The notes below the pieces were generated by a model. That model did no database searches. It saw only the letters and a program-made list of their open reading frames with translations, and was not told where the DNA came from. Made by a program: the position numbers and the translations under genes. A stretch of 64,000 bases of DNA from Coniferiporia sulphurascens. Taxonomy: Eukaryota; Basidiomycota; Agaricomycetes; Hymenochaetales; Hymenochaetaceae. This document shows, piece by piece, positions 36,030-48,985 of the stretch; the stretch's first letter is position 1, and every line of letters begins with the position of its first letter. The stretch spans positions 1,426,001 to 1,490,000 of the forward strand of contig NBBA01000002.1 of assembly GCA_002794785.1 (NCBI GenBank). The letters run 5' to 3'.

Positions 36030-39000
36030 TTACGCAGTTGTGCCGTTCCAAATCGTACCCAGAAGTGTCCTCGCGGAGGAGACAAGCTCTGCGGCCCGAT
36101 TAGCAAACGTCGCTCTTAACATTGCATCGTCGCTATCAGACGCAGACGCACCGTTCGCTTTGCTGCGCGCAGCCAATGGTGGTGGCGACGCCGAACTAGA
36201 TCCAGGCATCTTGCTTGCCCTAACTTCTGACACTGAATCAGTGGGCCTTGACGGGCTAACATTCCTGGTCTTCACTCGCAGGCTGTGCGCATCGAGTAAG
36301 GGACTAGATAGTTCACGTTTCGTCTGCGAATCGGGATGCATAGTAGGTGGGAGGGACGATGCCGTCACGGCTGACGCAGCCAGACGTGGGCGCTGCTCAT
36401 CTTCTTCAGGAATACATGGGGGAAGAGTTCGTCCGCCTGCACTTGCAGTCGATGAACCCCCAGAGCTTGCACCATCCGACAACTCCTGACTTCCCCTGCG
36501 CGTCAAAACGGGAGCAAGCCCAGAGGATGTTGGCAATTTCGTGGCTGGCACCCCGTCTGGCAACTGATGTTTGTCTGATATCCCATAAAGATTAAGACTC
36601 GGGGAGACGTTCAAGCTGGGGACTGAGTTCTGACCAAAGGTATTGACGGAATATGGCTGGTAACCAAGCCCTGAAGACGGGATGGGTCGATAACCCGACC
36701 CTACGCTCGGCGGTGACACCGCACTTCGTCTAGACACTACGTCTGTCGGGGCAGACCCGACGACGGGCGGTGAAAGCGATTCACTGACGCGCCGCCCATC
36801 CCTATTCCGCCCTCGCGGCGAACTTGAGCCCACGGTACGACTACCGTCAATGAAGTCCTCGCTGGTCTTGCGATACAACCGCGCACCACGCCCATCACGA
36901 ACCTCACGTCCGCTATGCTGCCCACTAATACCACCACCGATAGCTATAGCCATTGGCGGGCAACGCGCGTGCGGCGATGAGCTGTCGCTTAGCGGCGAAT
37001 TTGCACCACTCGCCGTTGAACGTGAACGCGAACGTCCACGATCTACCTCTTGATCTGATGCGGAAACAGACGAATTGCGCGTGCGCGAGCGCCCACGGCT
37101 GTCGCTCCGGCTCTCCGACACCGAACGCGAGTCGCCTGAGGTCAAGCCCGAGGAAGATGTTGCAGAGCCCGAGGTTATATATCCTGACACAGGTGAAGTG
37201 CATATCGAACGGCCGCGTCCGGGAGACATGTCAGGCGGGGAGAGTAAACCCGCCTGGATTGTAGGAGATTCAGGCGGAGATCGCATCTGCATAAACTCCT
37301 GCTCATGCGCGGAGCTAATGCCGGGAATGGGGATTGCCATCGCAGGTGTTGAGGAAACGCCAATTGTAAATGTTCCGTCGGAAGGTGGTATCGAGTTCGA
37401 TGAAGACAGCGGCGGCGAGCGGACGCCACTCTGCGACTTCAAGCTCGCTATGCGTGGGTTCATCTTTGGTTGAGGCGACGGCGTGCGTCCGCGTGTACCC
37501 TGACATTCAACGCTGTCTCCACCAGCATTCGAGTATGGCACGACAATTTGTACACCTTCCTTCTTGACAAGTCCCCCATACAGCGATTCGTCCGTGTAGA
37601 ACCCGGGCTGCACCTGCTCCCTGTCCACGATCATTTGTTCGTCCTCCGGACCTTGGTCCTGTTCGGGTTCCGCGCGGTCAAAGTACTCGAATTCAGCCTC
37701 CTCCGTGTCTATGTCCGGACTTGGGGTGCCCACGACAGGTCCAGGCACGAAATGTGTCCGCCCACTAGACGACAAGGAACTCGACGAGCCCGATCTCTGC
37801 TGTACGGCCAAATCCTGACCGAAGCGTGGTGGCGAGCCCGTCGAACCCGGCATGCCAAATTCTGTCTGCATACGAAATCGCACTGCGTCACGCTCACCCC
37901 AGGGATACACGTTTCCGTTAGGACTCTGATACACAAGTTCGCCGCCCCCTGTCCCACGTTCGAAGTGCTCGTACGCGTCGCTCCGTCCTGCGCTAACGCG
38001 CTCGCCATAGCCATACCCGCCGTAGCCATAGCCAAATCCGGTTCCGTAAACACCTCCGTTGTTGTTATTTGCGTAGCTTGAGTTGTTATACGAGCCACTG
38101 TACGAGTAGTTCCCCGTACCATGCCCATACGTGTTGTATTGATTACCTATGTAGAGCACGCCGTCATCGTTCTTCTCCACGCCACCCGCTTTCAAGATGG
38201 TCGGCGCAATCGGCGCAATCGAAACATGCTCTCGTTCATTTGAAAGCCCAAGACCCAAGCGGGTTCGGCTAGTTCGGCTCGTGCTCGTGCTGTTGCCACC
38301 TGAGCTCGAGCCGCTTGCCCGAGATCGACTGGACTTGCTTGTGGAGGAACGCCGAAAGGCTGGGCGTTCCGGATACTCAAGATTAGGACGAGAATACAAC
38401 TGACGGGTGTCCGCACCCGCCATACTCGGACGGGTGTCTTGCAAGCTACTGGAGGAACCCCTTCGTGAGGGTGGCTTGATTTCAAGCACCTCATCTTCCT
38501 CGTCGATATGCTGATCGTCGGAATCTGAATCATCGTGCATGCCAACGTCTTCGTATAGACCGTCTTCGTTGTCTTCCGCATATCTGGTTGCATTGAAGTC
38601 GGTATCCGAATCGGGGTCAGACCCGGAAACGCAAAAACCCAATATCGTCAGCATCCATCGTACGTATTCAAACAAAGTCCAGACTCACCCATCGTCATAC
38701 CTGACCCACGGGCCCTCACGCACCGACGGACTCAAAGGTGCAGATCCGCCGTCAATGGCGATGCATTGTTCCACAATCGCATTAAAGCTGATGTGCTTCT
38801 TCTGTGGCACTTGCATAATTGCCGGCGATAGACTCCCCGCGTCATTATCACTCCAGCCACTGCTTGCCGCCTCGCTTGCGCTGCTCTCTGCGCTCTCCAT
38901 TGGCGGGGGCATTGTCGCCGACGGTACAGCACCCCAATACGAGCTCGTCGGACCTTGACTCTGACCCTGAGCACTTGGTGTTGCCGTTCCGAAGGCTAAA

Positions 39001-39962
39001 TCGGCCAGGTTGTTCGATGCACCTGTGCGCTGGCTTGCAGAGAGAAAGCCCTCGGGTTCGCGATCGGCGGCGGCAGCAGCAGGAGCAACACGGGGTGGAG
39101 ACACCTTTGATCCTTTGCCACGTCCAAAACGAGGGAGGAGGACCGTATCACTCTTCGTGTGGAACATGGGCGGACGACCGGACTTGCCGCTGAACGTTGC
39201 ACGACGCTCATGTGGCAATTTGCCATTGTCACTGCCTGCACTAAGATCGTCGCCGTCTCCATCATCCTCCATCGCGATTCCCGCCTCGTTTTCGTCACTC
39301 CATAGAGGCGTGGCGGGGAGGGCGCTGGAAAGCATCTCGGCAATGCTGCGGTGCTTAAGGATAGGCTTCATAGTTCCCTGTTGCGAGTGCTGTTCATGCG
39401 TGCCATAACGCAATGCAGGTGGGTGATACTGGTTGAGCGCGACACTACTTGAAGGAGATGAGATGCTATTTGTGCCTTTTGCCATCCTACTGTTGTCCTT
39501 GCTGGGCCCCTCCGTAATGCCTTGTTGTTGATGGTTAGCAGATAACAGCTCATGACTCTGAGACGGAGACGCTTTGAGTGGTGGCATCCAGTCAATGGCA
39601 GTGTGTAAGGGGCCGTAAAGCCAGGTCACATCCGAGTCTTTCAGCCTGAAAAAGCATTAGCAAGGACCAGAGAAAACTCCGAAGTTGAGGGAATCTGCTC
39701 ACCAATTTAAAGTCTCCGGACTAACCGTCTTCAGTTTGTTGCGTTGTTTCCACCAAGTACGCCAACTGGCGTTCTCAAGGCGTACGCCATTTGCGATTTC
39801 GTTCTTCTGCTTTGTCATGTTGCGCCAGGAACGCCAGACGTCCTCCTCAGCCCAATCGTGGCTGAGATAGTCGACCTGGCCACGCGGGAGAGGTTGTACG
39901 GCGGCATCGTCGGGCATGCCTGCGTTGACGGACACAAGCAGCACAGGGAGGTAGTTGGCCAT
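36030..39962 (-). CDS. REG1: Reg1-like protein phosphatase 1 regulatory subunit
   Basis: Fungal PF08550 (areA GATA-like/DUF1752) protein. In yeast Reg1 targets PP1 (Glc7) to Snf1 kinase and mediates glucose repression; that role is inferred here. Three exons fit in phase: 39703-39962, 38689-39645 and 36030-38583, giving 1256 residues. Residues about 30-105 carry the conserved block DYLSHDWAEEDVWRSWRNMT, KQKNEIANGVRLENASWRTW, then WKQRNKLKTV and LKDSDVTWLYGPLHTA. At about residue 180 is KPILKHRSIAEML, and at about residue 370 the PP1-docking RVxF-type motif in KKHISFNAIVEQCIAID, matching the motif context of yeast Reg1. The remaining 850 residues are Ser/Gly/Pro-rich and disordered, almost all in one 2.55-kb exon. 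The start is the first ATG in the frame (MANYLPVLLVSVNAG). Confidence 0.85.
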
Positions 39963-40965
39963 TGTGTTTGGACCGGCAGGGGATGTGGTGTCGTGGATGC
40001 GTGTCAAGGGCTGTCAGAATGCGCGGCTGAGAGCAGCCCCGGATAACTGGCAGGGGTCGCGGAGCGGGTGTGGTAGTGCACCCGGTACGCAGACGCGAGA
40101 TCGGATGGGGTGAGGGGCGACTGCGGTGACGACAGAGGCGTGGGGGGTGCGAGAGAGTCGCTGAGGGAATAAAATTTGCCTGCCAACACAAGAAGAGGTC
40201 GCGTCGGTGGGCACTGGCGGTGGATAAGGGCAGCGCGAGATTGAGTGGGGCGTGCGCGGAGGGAGAAAGTGTTATGGAAAATCAGCGGTGGGCGATGGGG
40301 AAGGGCGGAGGAGAGTGCATGGTGGGGAGAGGAGAAGGAGGACGAGTGGACTGGACGGGGAGACGGGCGGCGCTGAGATGAGCTTCGAGCCTAGACAGCC
40401 TCGTTTTGGCGACGGGCCCCGCTACCCGGAGTTGCCGGTCCACCCGCAATTTTCCTTTCCTTTCTTTTATCTCACTCATAAAATTTTAATAAAATAATCA
40501 GGTCTGCTCCATCCTCCGCTCCCCTCTTTCTGTCCTTTTCTGCGCCTGCGCCGCCCGCCCGCTGTGCCCTCTGCGCCCCTGGCGACGGAGAGTCAGCTGG
40601 TTGTGTGTCGCATGTTCCGCTGTGGTTGGTGAGAACGCGTCCCGGATCTCAGCCAGCCAGCGCCTGCATTCGGGAGTTCCCGTCTTCAAGGTCCGCGATC
40701 GCTGCCCTTCCCCACACTCCGGCTGTGCACTTCCCGATATGGCCATCCTCTGCCGCCTGCCCGCCCGTCCCGCGTCGGTGGCCCGTTCGCGCCGTCGTTC
40801 GGCACGGCACTCAACCTTGTCCCGCGCCAAAGTGCCAGATTGGCGCCCGCCCCCGCTTGCAATCTCTCTGCCACCTGCTTCCCCACATGTATCAGATACA
40901 CGCCCCTCCCGGTCTTATGATTCCCCTCGACTAATATTCGGCTTTACTAAAATCATATGTACATC
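39963..40965. other. REG1 promoter / VPS9 3' flank
   Basis: Very GC-rich around 40000-40450, then pyrimidine-rich. Open frames on both strands are composition artefacts. No RNA gene or repeat recognised. Confidence 0.45.
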
Positions 40966-43857
40966 CTATCCACCCCCGACCTCCAACAGCTTCTCGATGC
41001 TCCGCCCAAGGTCCCCGCCTTCCGCTTCCAGCACCCACTCAATCACCTCCTCGTCCATCCCGGGAAAGATCTGCCTCAGTGTTCCCAACGTTGCACTCGC
41101 CGCCCGCTCGTGCGCAACGTCGATTTCCGCTTGTAACCCTGCAATGTCCAGTGCAGGCGTCGGCGTGCGCGAAACCCCTGCCCCCACACCCGCAGCTCCA
41201 ACGTGCCCTGGGATCGACGACCCAATCCCAAGTCCCAAGTCCCCACCCCGTACAGGATATGTCCCTGGCGCGCTCCGCGATGGCGTCCCCGTCGCTGGCC
41301 CACTCTCCGGTGTGCTCCGCCCTGACAAACCCGATATGGGTGTTTCCCGCGTTACACTAGATGGATACCCTCCAAGCGGCAGTTGCCGCACCCGTGGCTT
41401 GTACGGCGTCACAATAGGAGGCGCATCCTCTTCCGCCCTTAGCCCAGACCCCGCGCCTGACGCAGGCGTGTGCGGCACCCCTGACCCGTAGCCCTCACGA
41501 TGCATACGGGTGCTCCCCGCCCCTGGAGGTCCCCCCGCAGCACTGTCAAAGCCATCTAGCGCCTCCCCAAGGATGCGTCCTAGTACGTTAAGCGGCTTTC
41601 CCAGCGCATCTCCTGTGCGCTGCAAAAACCGCCGCGTGTCGTCCGCGAACCCGGTTCCGACCCCGCCCAGGGAGAGCGCTAGGGGCTGTGCGGACTCCTC
41701 TCCCGCGTGCGGTGAGGATGAGCTCGTCCTTAGTGGAGCGCCTCCAGGTCTGGCGGGCGTAGTAGGGATGGAGAGTGAGGAAGGAGTGCTAGGTCTGGAA
41801 GAAGATGCGGACGTGGGAAGTGAGGATTTCTCCATGGGGTTCGGTGAAGTAGGAAGGTCGTGAATCGCGTCTTCAACGTTTCTATGGCAAAACCTATCTT
41901 GCAGCCTTGTAAATAAAAAGCAAAGGTGTATAGCCTACCTCTCAAATTCCTCCGCAGTTATGTTCGACAATCCCATATGGTCCATCGTCTCAATAAATTG
42001 CACAGCACCCATCTTTTTCCTATATCAGCACCATTTACGATAATAAGAAAGTGAAGCCCGACCAGACTGGAGAGATAATATCCAGACTCGCTCTGAAGCT
42101 TCTGAGGGTTCCGGAAGCGTTGTATATATCTTATTCGCTATCTCAACAGTTGTTACTCGTCATCGTCGAATTGGGAGACGCACTCCATATTAGAAATCAT
42201 GTTTGGTGGGTTCGCTTTTAGGACGACAAATATTAGGATCGGCACGAACGAGTCTGCGTTCTCTTCTTTGTGCAAGTGCCTGATCAACCCTACAACCGAC
42301 GCGCGGAACGATCGACATAAAATTGGCCGGGGTTCCGGGAGAAGAGAGGACAGAACGCGAAAGGAATCGAAGGTGTCAGATAGCCATTTTTTTAGGTAAA
42401 AGAGGGAGAAAGCCGACCGAAGATAACTTTGCAGCAGTTAAGCACGCATATCAGCTTGTCGCGTGGTGCTTTATAGTGGTTAATCTTCAACAATTCTAAG
42501 ACAAATTGCTTCCAAATTAGAGTCTCGTAGATTGGGGAATCAGAGTGTTTTGACCTTGCTGCGCGAACATTAGAAATCCACGACTGTCGGGTCCTTCGGG
42601 TACTTCAAGATGCTTCTCTTCAATCCACCCGAATAGTGCGATACGCTGTGCAAGGACACGATCACGCTCGAGATCATCCGTTGTAATCGGTCGAGGCGGA
42701 TCGGCTTCCGCGAGTTGAGGAGTAAACGTACTGCTTGGATTGAGTTCTGAAAGCATTGTGCCGGAAGACAGGGCACGCACAATTCGTACAGACGGTTCAT
42801 CACGAGCTTTTCCATCGCCTCCATTGCGTTGTCAAATTCGATATCTGTCGCATTTCGCCATACCTCCGCTTCGCGCATACGCAAGGCGATAAACTGCACT
42901 TGCCTTTATCAGCGACGATTGTGCCAGTAAAAAAGATCGGGCTGGTGAGACGCACATTTAAAAATTCATTGATAACCCTGATCTGTTCATTGATCGGGAA
43001 CGACTTCTTGGCGAAGTTGCTTAGGAACCTAATTCAAACTAGTCATTTATTGTACGTTTAACCCGAGGAGCTGAACGATGAGCTACATACGAACGGAGGT
43101 ATTTCGCGACCGGTTCTGCACTTTTTGCTTTCATTTGGTCCAAGAACAGCTGAAAATCGAACGGTGCGGGCTCGTTTCTCTGTTTCCCCCTTTCCTGTCC
43201 CGGCCTGGGCGATGCGGGTCGACTATCTGGCCGGGCCGAGCTGTCATTCTGACCCTCGTCTGGGTCCTCTGAATTACGATCCGCAGCTGTGGATGGACGT
43301 TGCTGCTGCTGCTGTCCGAAAGCTGATATTGTGTTGGGTGTGAGGATACTCGCCGGTAGAGCTACATCGACGGAGCGCGTCCGTACTTTCGGGATTGAAA
43401 AAGACCTGGCGAGAGATGCCAACGAGGGAAACCCGACGCCAGGCAGAGATGCGGATGTCACCGGCGGGCCAGCGTTTGCGGATGTTTGCGGCTGCGCTGG
43501 AGCGCTTGGCCCCGCAGACGCGGGTTCTTCCACGACGCCGGGGGTCATAGGGTGGCCCTCCGCGCCCTCCCAAGCTCGCCTTGCCTCCGCTTCCTTCACA
43601 TCGGCGAGAGGATCGAACTCGCTGAGAACCTCCTCGCTCGTGCGCGATGTCTGGAGGGAGTCGTTGTTTGCAATGTGCGCCGGAGCAAGAGCTAGAGTGC
43701 CGAGTTCGCGCACCAGGGCGGACGGGTCAGGGGTCTTAGGTGGGGGCCCTGCGGCGTGCTCTGGCTCGGACCAGGGATTCGAAGGCCCGGCGTCGGCGTC
43801 GGACGTGCGCATTGTGGGATCATGTGCATCGACACCGAGGTTGTCTTCGACGGACAT
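40966..43857 (-). CDS. VPS9: Vps9-type Rab5 guanine nucleotide exchange factor with CUE domain
   Basis: Activates Rab5/Vps21 on endosomes. The N-terminal 200 residues (from [17 protein letters not shown] at 43857) are disordered with a short poly-Gln. The helical bundle follows: [56 protein letters not shown] and [20 protein letters not shown]. The VPS9 fold follows: [20 protein letters not shown], then [48 protein letters not shown], then [19 protein letters not shown]. After a Ser/Pro/Gly-rich linker a CUE-like ubiquitin-binding region ([20 protein letters not shown], with [16 protein letters not shown]) ends the protein, as in yeast Vps9. About ten exons were traced by hand; the VPS9 part is split by short introns, one possibly a 35-nt GC-AG intron (42869-42903). 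Confidence 0.9.
43301..43316. repeat. CAG/CTG repeat coding poly-Gln in VPS9
   Basis: A run of gctgctgctgctg on the plus strand encodes five Gln in a disordered part of the Vps9 protein ([10 protein letters not shown]). Confidence 0.8.
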
Positions 43858-44323
43858 GCTGCGGCAGCCTGAGACGGGGCGGCACTGCAGTAATCAATGA
43901 CTGGAGGACGCGCCGGACACGTGACGAGTGCACGACGCGTGAGTGGCCACGCTTGGCATATACTATGATATAGGCGGCCCAATCGCCGCCCTCATCGCAC
44001 CGCCCAGATCCCGTGCTGATAATATGTATACCAACAGGCACGTCCTGTTCTCGCTATAATTGCGAGCGAATACATTCTGCTATCAGAAATGGCGGCCATC
44101 ATCCGAGTCGGACATGTGTCTCCATACTACTTGGTACATGTCGTCTCTAAAAGGACCCGGAACCCCCTCGTTCTAAATTCAGGATGCGGCTAGACCTCCC
44201 TCCATATAAGTATGTCGTACATCCATCATTAATGTTGTCCAACCGAGTGTCCCCCCTCGTCGCCTTCAACGTCCCCCTCAACATTATCAACACCTGTCGG
44301 CTTTCGCTGGTTCGCGCTCCCCC
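43858..44323. promoter_or_regulatory. divergent promoter region VPS9 / MFS-C
   Basis: 466 bp between two divergent starts. The part next to MFS-C is pyrimidine-rich (ccgagtgtcccccctcgtcg and following), typical of fungal core promoters. No defined element identified. Confidence 0.4.
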
Positions 44324-46930
44324 ATGTCGATTGAAGAAAAGAACGCGTCTTCGGACCGTGCTTCAGACGACAAACAGCACACCGAAACCGTTGATAAGCT
44401 TCAAACAACGGAATATCACGCCAACCCCAACGTGCAAGCTATCAACGAAAAGGAACTCATCCGTAGGCTAGACTGGGCTCTGATCCCTTGGCTATCCTTC
44501 CTCTATCTGCTGAGCTTTCTGGACCGGTCGAGCATAGGAAATGCAAAGGTGGTTTTGCGACCGCGGTGCCCCCATTTCAGTCTACTGACTTCCCCCGGCT
44601 CAAAGCTTTATAACATAGAATCTGACCTCCACATTTCGGACACCCAGTACTTGATATGTCTCTCTATCTTCTTCATCTCCTACGCCATCTTTGAAGTGAG
44701 TGGCAGAACATTTCCCTGTTTCTTTGTTTGGTATCCGACACTTCTTCCCCCCTTCAAAAGGTCCCCTCAAACGTTTTTCTGAAGAGACTCCGGCCTTCAA
44801 TATGGCTTTCAACACTTATGCTTCTTTGGGGAATCATGATGGTCCGTGCCTCCCTGTATTAATTTCCTGTTTACTGCATTGCAATGCTCCCCCAGACCGT
44901 CCAAGGCCTCGTACACAATTACGGTGGACTCCTTGGTAAATCTAAAATTACATATCTATCCTTTATGCTTAAGGCCCATTCTATGTTCGGTTCAATCGCA
45001 AAGGCATGCGCTGGATGCTGGGTATGTTTGAAGCCGGTCTCTTTCCCGGAGTAAACTACTACTTGTCTTGGTACGTCCACCACCTGCACCCGCCGGCTCG
45101 TGTACCTCCAATCAATACACGAAGGCACAGTCGTTTGTGCGAATAAATACTCGATCTGACCTGAAGGATTGGAACTATCATTTTTGGTTTAGCTGGTATA
45201 AACGCTCTGAGTTCGGCGTTCGCGCCGCTGTCTTTTTTTCGGCCGCCACCATCTCGGGCGCTTTCGGAGGATTGCTGGCTGTTCGTATATCCCATTTACT
45301 TTCAGTCTAATGCAGAGACAACGACGTTTATTATGTCCTTTCCGATAGGCCGCGATATCGAACATGGATGGCATCGGCGGTAAACCAGCATGGTATGTTC
45401 GTTACAATGAGCAGTAGTCGTTCTCTATAAGCTGGTTCCTCCACTTAATAACGTAACCTATGTTCGTAGGGCGTGGATCTTCATCCTCGAAGGCCTGGTC
45501 ACTGTTGTCGCTGGCATCATCTCTTATTTTCTTATACAAGACTTCCCCGACACGGCGCGATTCCTTTCCGAACCAGAGCGTGCTTTCATCATCCAGCGTT
45601 TGCAATCTGACGACCAGTTCTCCGCTGCAGGGGAAGAGCTTAGATGGAAGTGCATATGGCAGAGTATAGTGGACTGGAAGACATGGATCGGAAGTACGTT
45701 TCAAGCGCACTCTTTCTTCGGGAATCTGATCTAAAGCTGACATCCCGGATTAATAGTGCTGTTGTATATGGGGGCTGATGGTCCGTTGTACGCATTCTCC
45801 CTGTTCCTTCCTAGCATCATCAATCAGCTGGGTTAGTTCCTGTGGTTAAATAACGTTCTGTCCTGACTTCTCCCGTCAGGCTTTTCCGCGACTCCTGCAA
45901 ACCTACTCACCGTCCCCGTTTACGTGGTCGCGTGTGGTTTCACATGTGGCGTTGGATTCATGGCGGATAGAATCGGCAAGCGCGGCTTGTTCACATTGTA
46001 AGCAATGTGCTTTTACACGTGTTTGTGCATTTGTGTTTATATTGATAACAGGTGCTTTTTCCCTGTTGGTGAGTTCGGGCTCGGAATATAATACGACAAG
46101 AAAGAGTTCATTCATTTTGCTTTCAGCTGCCGCGGGTTATATTATTTTGATATTCTCGAGAAGCGCCGCCCTTTCGTACTTCGCTGTCTATCTCGCTGCA
46201 TGGTATGTTGTCAATACAATATGCATGATGTGTTGTCCTAGTGATAATATTCTTTTCGACACTTTCAGTGGAATTTACCCCCTAATACGTGAGTCTGCTT
46301 ATAGATCTTGTCCGAAGCGTTATTCAAGAGTTATCAACTTTTCTAGCGAACATCATGTGCGACTTCGCGTTTGAGTTGCTTTCAACTTGAACTTGAATTC
46401 TAATCCGTCATGTAGTGCGTGGGTATCAAATAATGTAGAAGGTTCATACAAACGAAGCGTCACCCTGGCAATGGTTATAAGCTTGCAAGTATATTTTAAT
46501 TGACGAATTATCGCCTTGACCATCCCTCTGACGTCGATTGTCCCGCAACAAACAAACAGTGGAAATATCAATGGTGCCGTAAGCTCAGTTGTTGTGAGTA
46601 CTGCAACTTTCTCGATCCACATCCCCTCTCTCGTATATCCCAGTCACTGAAAAAGGACGTCAGTATCGCGCACGCGATAAGCCATGGTATACACTGGGAC
46701 ACGGTATCGTCCTTATGTATATTGGGATTGGCTTCATCGCTGCTGGCGTGTTCTTCGTCCTCCTCCGCAAAGAAAACGCGCGGCGTGTGTCAGGCGAGCG
46801 CAATGAAATTATCATTGGTATAAACGACGAGAAGGGCGCAGGCAATCCAAAAAACGGGCGGTACGAGAACGTGGAGGCTGCGAAGAGGGATAAGGGTGAC
46901 GAGTGGAGTGGGTATAGGTACACACTGTAG
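44324..46930 (+). CDS. MFS transporter, allantoate-permease family, copy C
   Basis: Third paralogue of the family, on the opposite strand and about 24 kb from copies A and B. Start MSIEEKNASSDRASDD at 44324, end KGDEWSGYRYTL at 46930. About fourteen or more short exons could be joined: RLDWALIPWLSFLYLLSFLD, then SIGNAK; LYNIESDLHISDTQYLICLS; VPSNVFLKRLRPSIWLST; TVQGLVHNYGGLLG; MRWMLGMFEAGLFPGVNYYL, then SCWYKRSEFGVRAAV; AAISNMDGIGGKPAWAWIFI; LIQDFPDTARFLSEPERAF; GADGPLYAFSLFLPSIINQL; GVGFMADRIGKRGLFT; SRSAALSYFAVYLAACGIYP; WVSNNVEGSYKRSVTLAMV; YRARDKPWYTLGHGIVLMYI. The intron at 46485-46559 begins GCAAGT. No broken frame was found, so it looks functional. The substrate is unknown; relatives carry organic anions and vitamins. 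Confidence 0.85.
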
Positions 46931-47269
46931 ACCGTAGCTTTTGTAGCACCATAGTTGAAATGGTCCACACTTTGCACATGTATAATTCGTGTTATCGACT
47001 TCAGAGTGAGGGAGATGTGTGCAGCTCTTACAAAGTGTGATGATCGTGCCTATAATGCGGATGAAATATAACAATAGCACTCTACTTAAAACTTAACCTG
47101 GAACACTTCAGTGTACAGACAAGGCAAACTCAATTGTTCGTGAGTCCCGCAGTGATACATAGGGCTGCACAAGGTGCGGTCTCCAGCGTACTTTCAGCCT
47201 TACCCGCGTGTCTATGCACTGATGCAGCGGGGTCAATCTGACTAATGCCGTCATGGTTGAACATTTGCC
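46931..47269. other. MFS-C / unknown gene convergent intergenic
   Basis: 3' flanks only; nothing recognised. Confidence 0.5.
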
Positions 47270-48985
47270 CTAATAAGTCCTTGGAGAGATAGTATTGCGG
47301 TGAGCTTCTGGAAGTATAAGGGATTTCAACCGGGGAATGCTACGAGCCCCTCCGGCACTAGCAATGTCCCTGTTTGAGTTCCAGGCGCTGGTTTTTCCGG
47401 TGCGATGAATATCTCTGCTGGTACAAGTGTGAGGTACGGGCATCATGGGAGGTGTAGACGCCCCAGACTTGTTGCGCGCGACGAGAAGAGCATTCCGACA
47501 TAAGCTGTTCGTTGGATGGGAAGAAGGTGTATGACAGGCGCTGATAGAAGTGCGTACATGCAACTCGTGCAACTTATGTTTCGTTTGCTCCGAAGCAGGG
47601 AGGCCGTCGGACGTCTCATGGTCCATTGGGCTTTGAGAAGTCTCATTGTAATAACTTCCATTGACCATTTCGGAAGATCTCTTAATGAAAGTAGGAGTAG
47701 AGAGAACGGGGAGCTTGGATGTAATGGGAGGAGAATGAGGCACCATCATATTCTGCTTGCGCCTTGTTGGAGGAGGTGAAGCTGGAGAAGGGGGTGTATT
47801 GCAGATTACATTGCTCCTGATAATAAAAGAGGAAACCTTTTGAGCTGAAGCATTCAAAGTCGTTGTGTTCCCATGTTCGACAAGCGTGTCTTCTCCTTCA
47901 TCTGCGACAGAAGCAGAGGTATCGGGGGACAAACTTGAGCTTTCGGTATCGAGGGCTGAACTGGGGGAAGGCGATCCAATTGAGTCGCTTTCGTCGGGTA
48001 CCAGCATAAGAGTGGGACGCCCGTTTGGCGTAAAAAAAGGGTTCTCTAGCCATTGAAAGCTGATATCAGCTGTCTTGGAAAGAGAACGCCTCCGCCTAGC
48101 CATTAGCTCATCCAATTTCTCCTTACGCAAAGGTGAGAGAAGTTCAGAGAGACCTGTGTCGGATATATCTGAAGGAGAGGGTGTCAAGGGGATGTCAGTC
48201 ACACATGAGTGTGCATAAGCACGGAGAAAGCAGCATTTCCAGAATTTTGCAACTTTTCTGCAGTCCTTAGTCTCCTTTCGTGCTTTCACGGCTATATCTA
48301 GTGCAGCAAGGTAATGCTCGGGCGAGCGCGGGCCTGAGACAGAAGGCGCCGGTGGCAATATCTCTGACCACACACTCAATGGATCCCGGGATAGGCTCCT
48401 TATTTCCGAAACAAGAGCCTCCTCTAGATTGTATACAGCTCCGGTAGCAATGGAATTCGCGACAGTACCAACCATGGCCTTGATGAATGGCAGTGACAGG
48501 AGCAGTTTGACGGGTTCAGACAGCTTTTCTTTGCAGGAACAAAAAGATACGGGATCATTCAGCGAGAGTAGTGAATGAGGCATTTGTTGTTTGCACGGTG
48601 GACAAGCATCAGGAAGCGATATTAGTCTCTCTGGGTGCCTATGGATGGTCGTGGTGGCCAGGGCTTCCCTTAGCTCAGCTTCTAGATGCGCCATACGAGA
48701 TAGTAGGGATGATACATCCTCTGTCGTGATGCCCATGTGCACCGGATGTCCAAACAAAGAACGCGGGGCGATAGACGGCTCTTCTTCTTGAAGAGAGACC
48801 GACGACAGGAGCCAGGAATCGGACTTTGCGTGTCTGTGACGACTTAAGGAACCCTGGAATATCATGACAGAATTAACGAGTGAAAGTCGAGTAGTGTGAG
48901 TAACTTGCAAAAGAACATTGAGGGACGGAAAGAGAATGGCAAGTACACGATCTGGAGTCAATAAGGAGTGGCTGGCGTCAAACAT
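47270..48985 (-). CDS. conserved-looking disordered protein, unknown function
   Basis: I do not recognise this gene. A long open frame begins upstream at a GTG (49042); the most plausible start is MFDASHSLLTPDRVLAIL at 48985 (another ATG is at 49009). The N-terminal hydrophobic part VLAILFPSLNVLLQ is followed by a 51-nt stretch (48854-48904) with perfect GT-AG ends that reads through in frame and is probably an intron. The middle has an ordered-looking part with two Cys pairs (CPPCKQQ and FCSCKEKL) and helices such as LDIAVKARKETKDCRKVAKF followed by WKCCFLRAYAHS, which resembles a MIT-like helical hairpin. The second half is Ser/Pro/Thr-rich and disordered. About 555 residues if the intron is removed. 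Confidence 0.7.
   Translation of the reverse strand: MFDASHSLLTPDRVLAILFPSLNVLLQVTHTTRLSLVNSVMIFQGSLSRHRHAKSDSWLLSSVSLQEEEPSIAPRSLFGHPVHMGITTEDVSSLLSRMAHLEAELREALATTTIHRHPERLISLPDACPPCKQQMPHSLLSLNDPVSFCSCKEKLSEPVKLLLSLPFIKAMVGTVANSIATGAVYNLEEALVSEIRSLSRDPLSVWSEILPPAPSVSGPRSPEHYLAALDIAVKARKETKDCRKVAKFWKCCFLRAYAHSCVTDIPLTPSPSDISDTGLSELLSPLRKEKLDELMARRRRSLSKTADISFQWLENPFFTPNGRPTLMLVPDESDSIGSPSPSSALDTESSSLSPDTSASVADEGEDTLVEHGNTTTLNASAQKVSSFIIRSNVICNTPPSPASPPPTRRKQNMMVPHSPPITSKLPVLSTPTFIKRSSEMVNGSYYNETSQSPMDHETSDGLPASEQTKHKLHELHVRTSISACHTPSSHPTNSLCRNALLVARNKSGASTPPMMPVPHTCTSRDIHRTGKTSAWNSNRDIASAGGARSIPRLKSLILPEAHRNTISPRTY

Noticed and set aside
35824..36489. 221-codon plus-strand open frame
   Set aside because: Most of it overlaps the REG1 last exon antisense, with no known motif.
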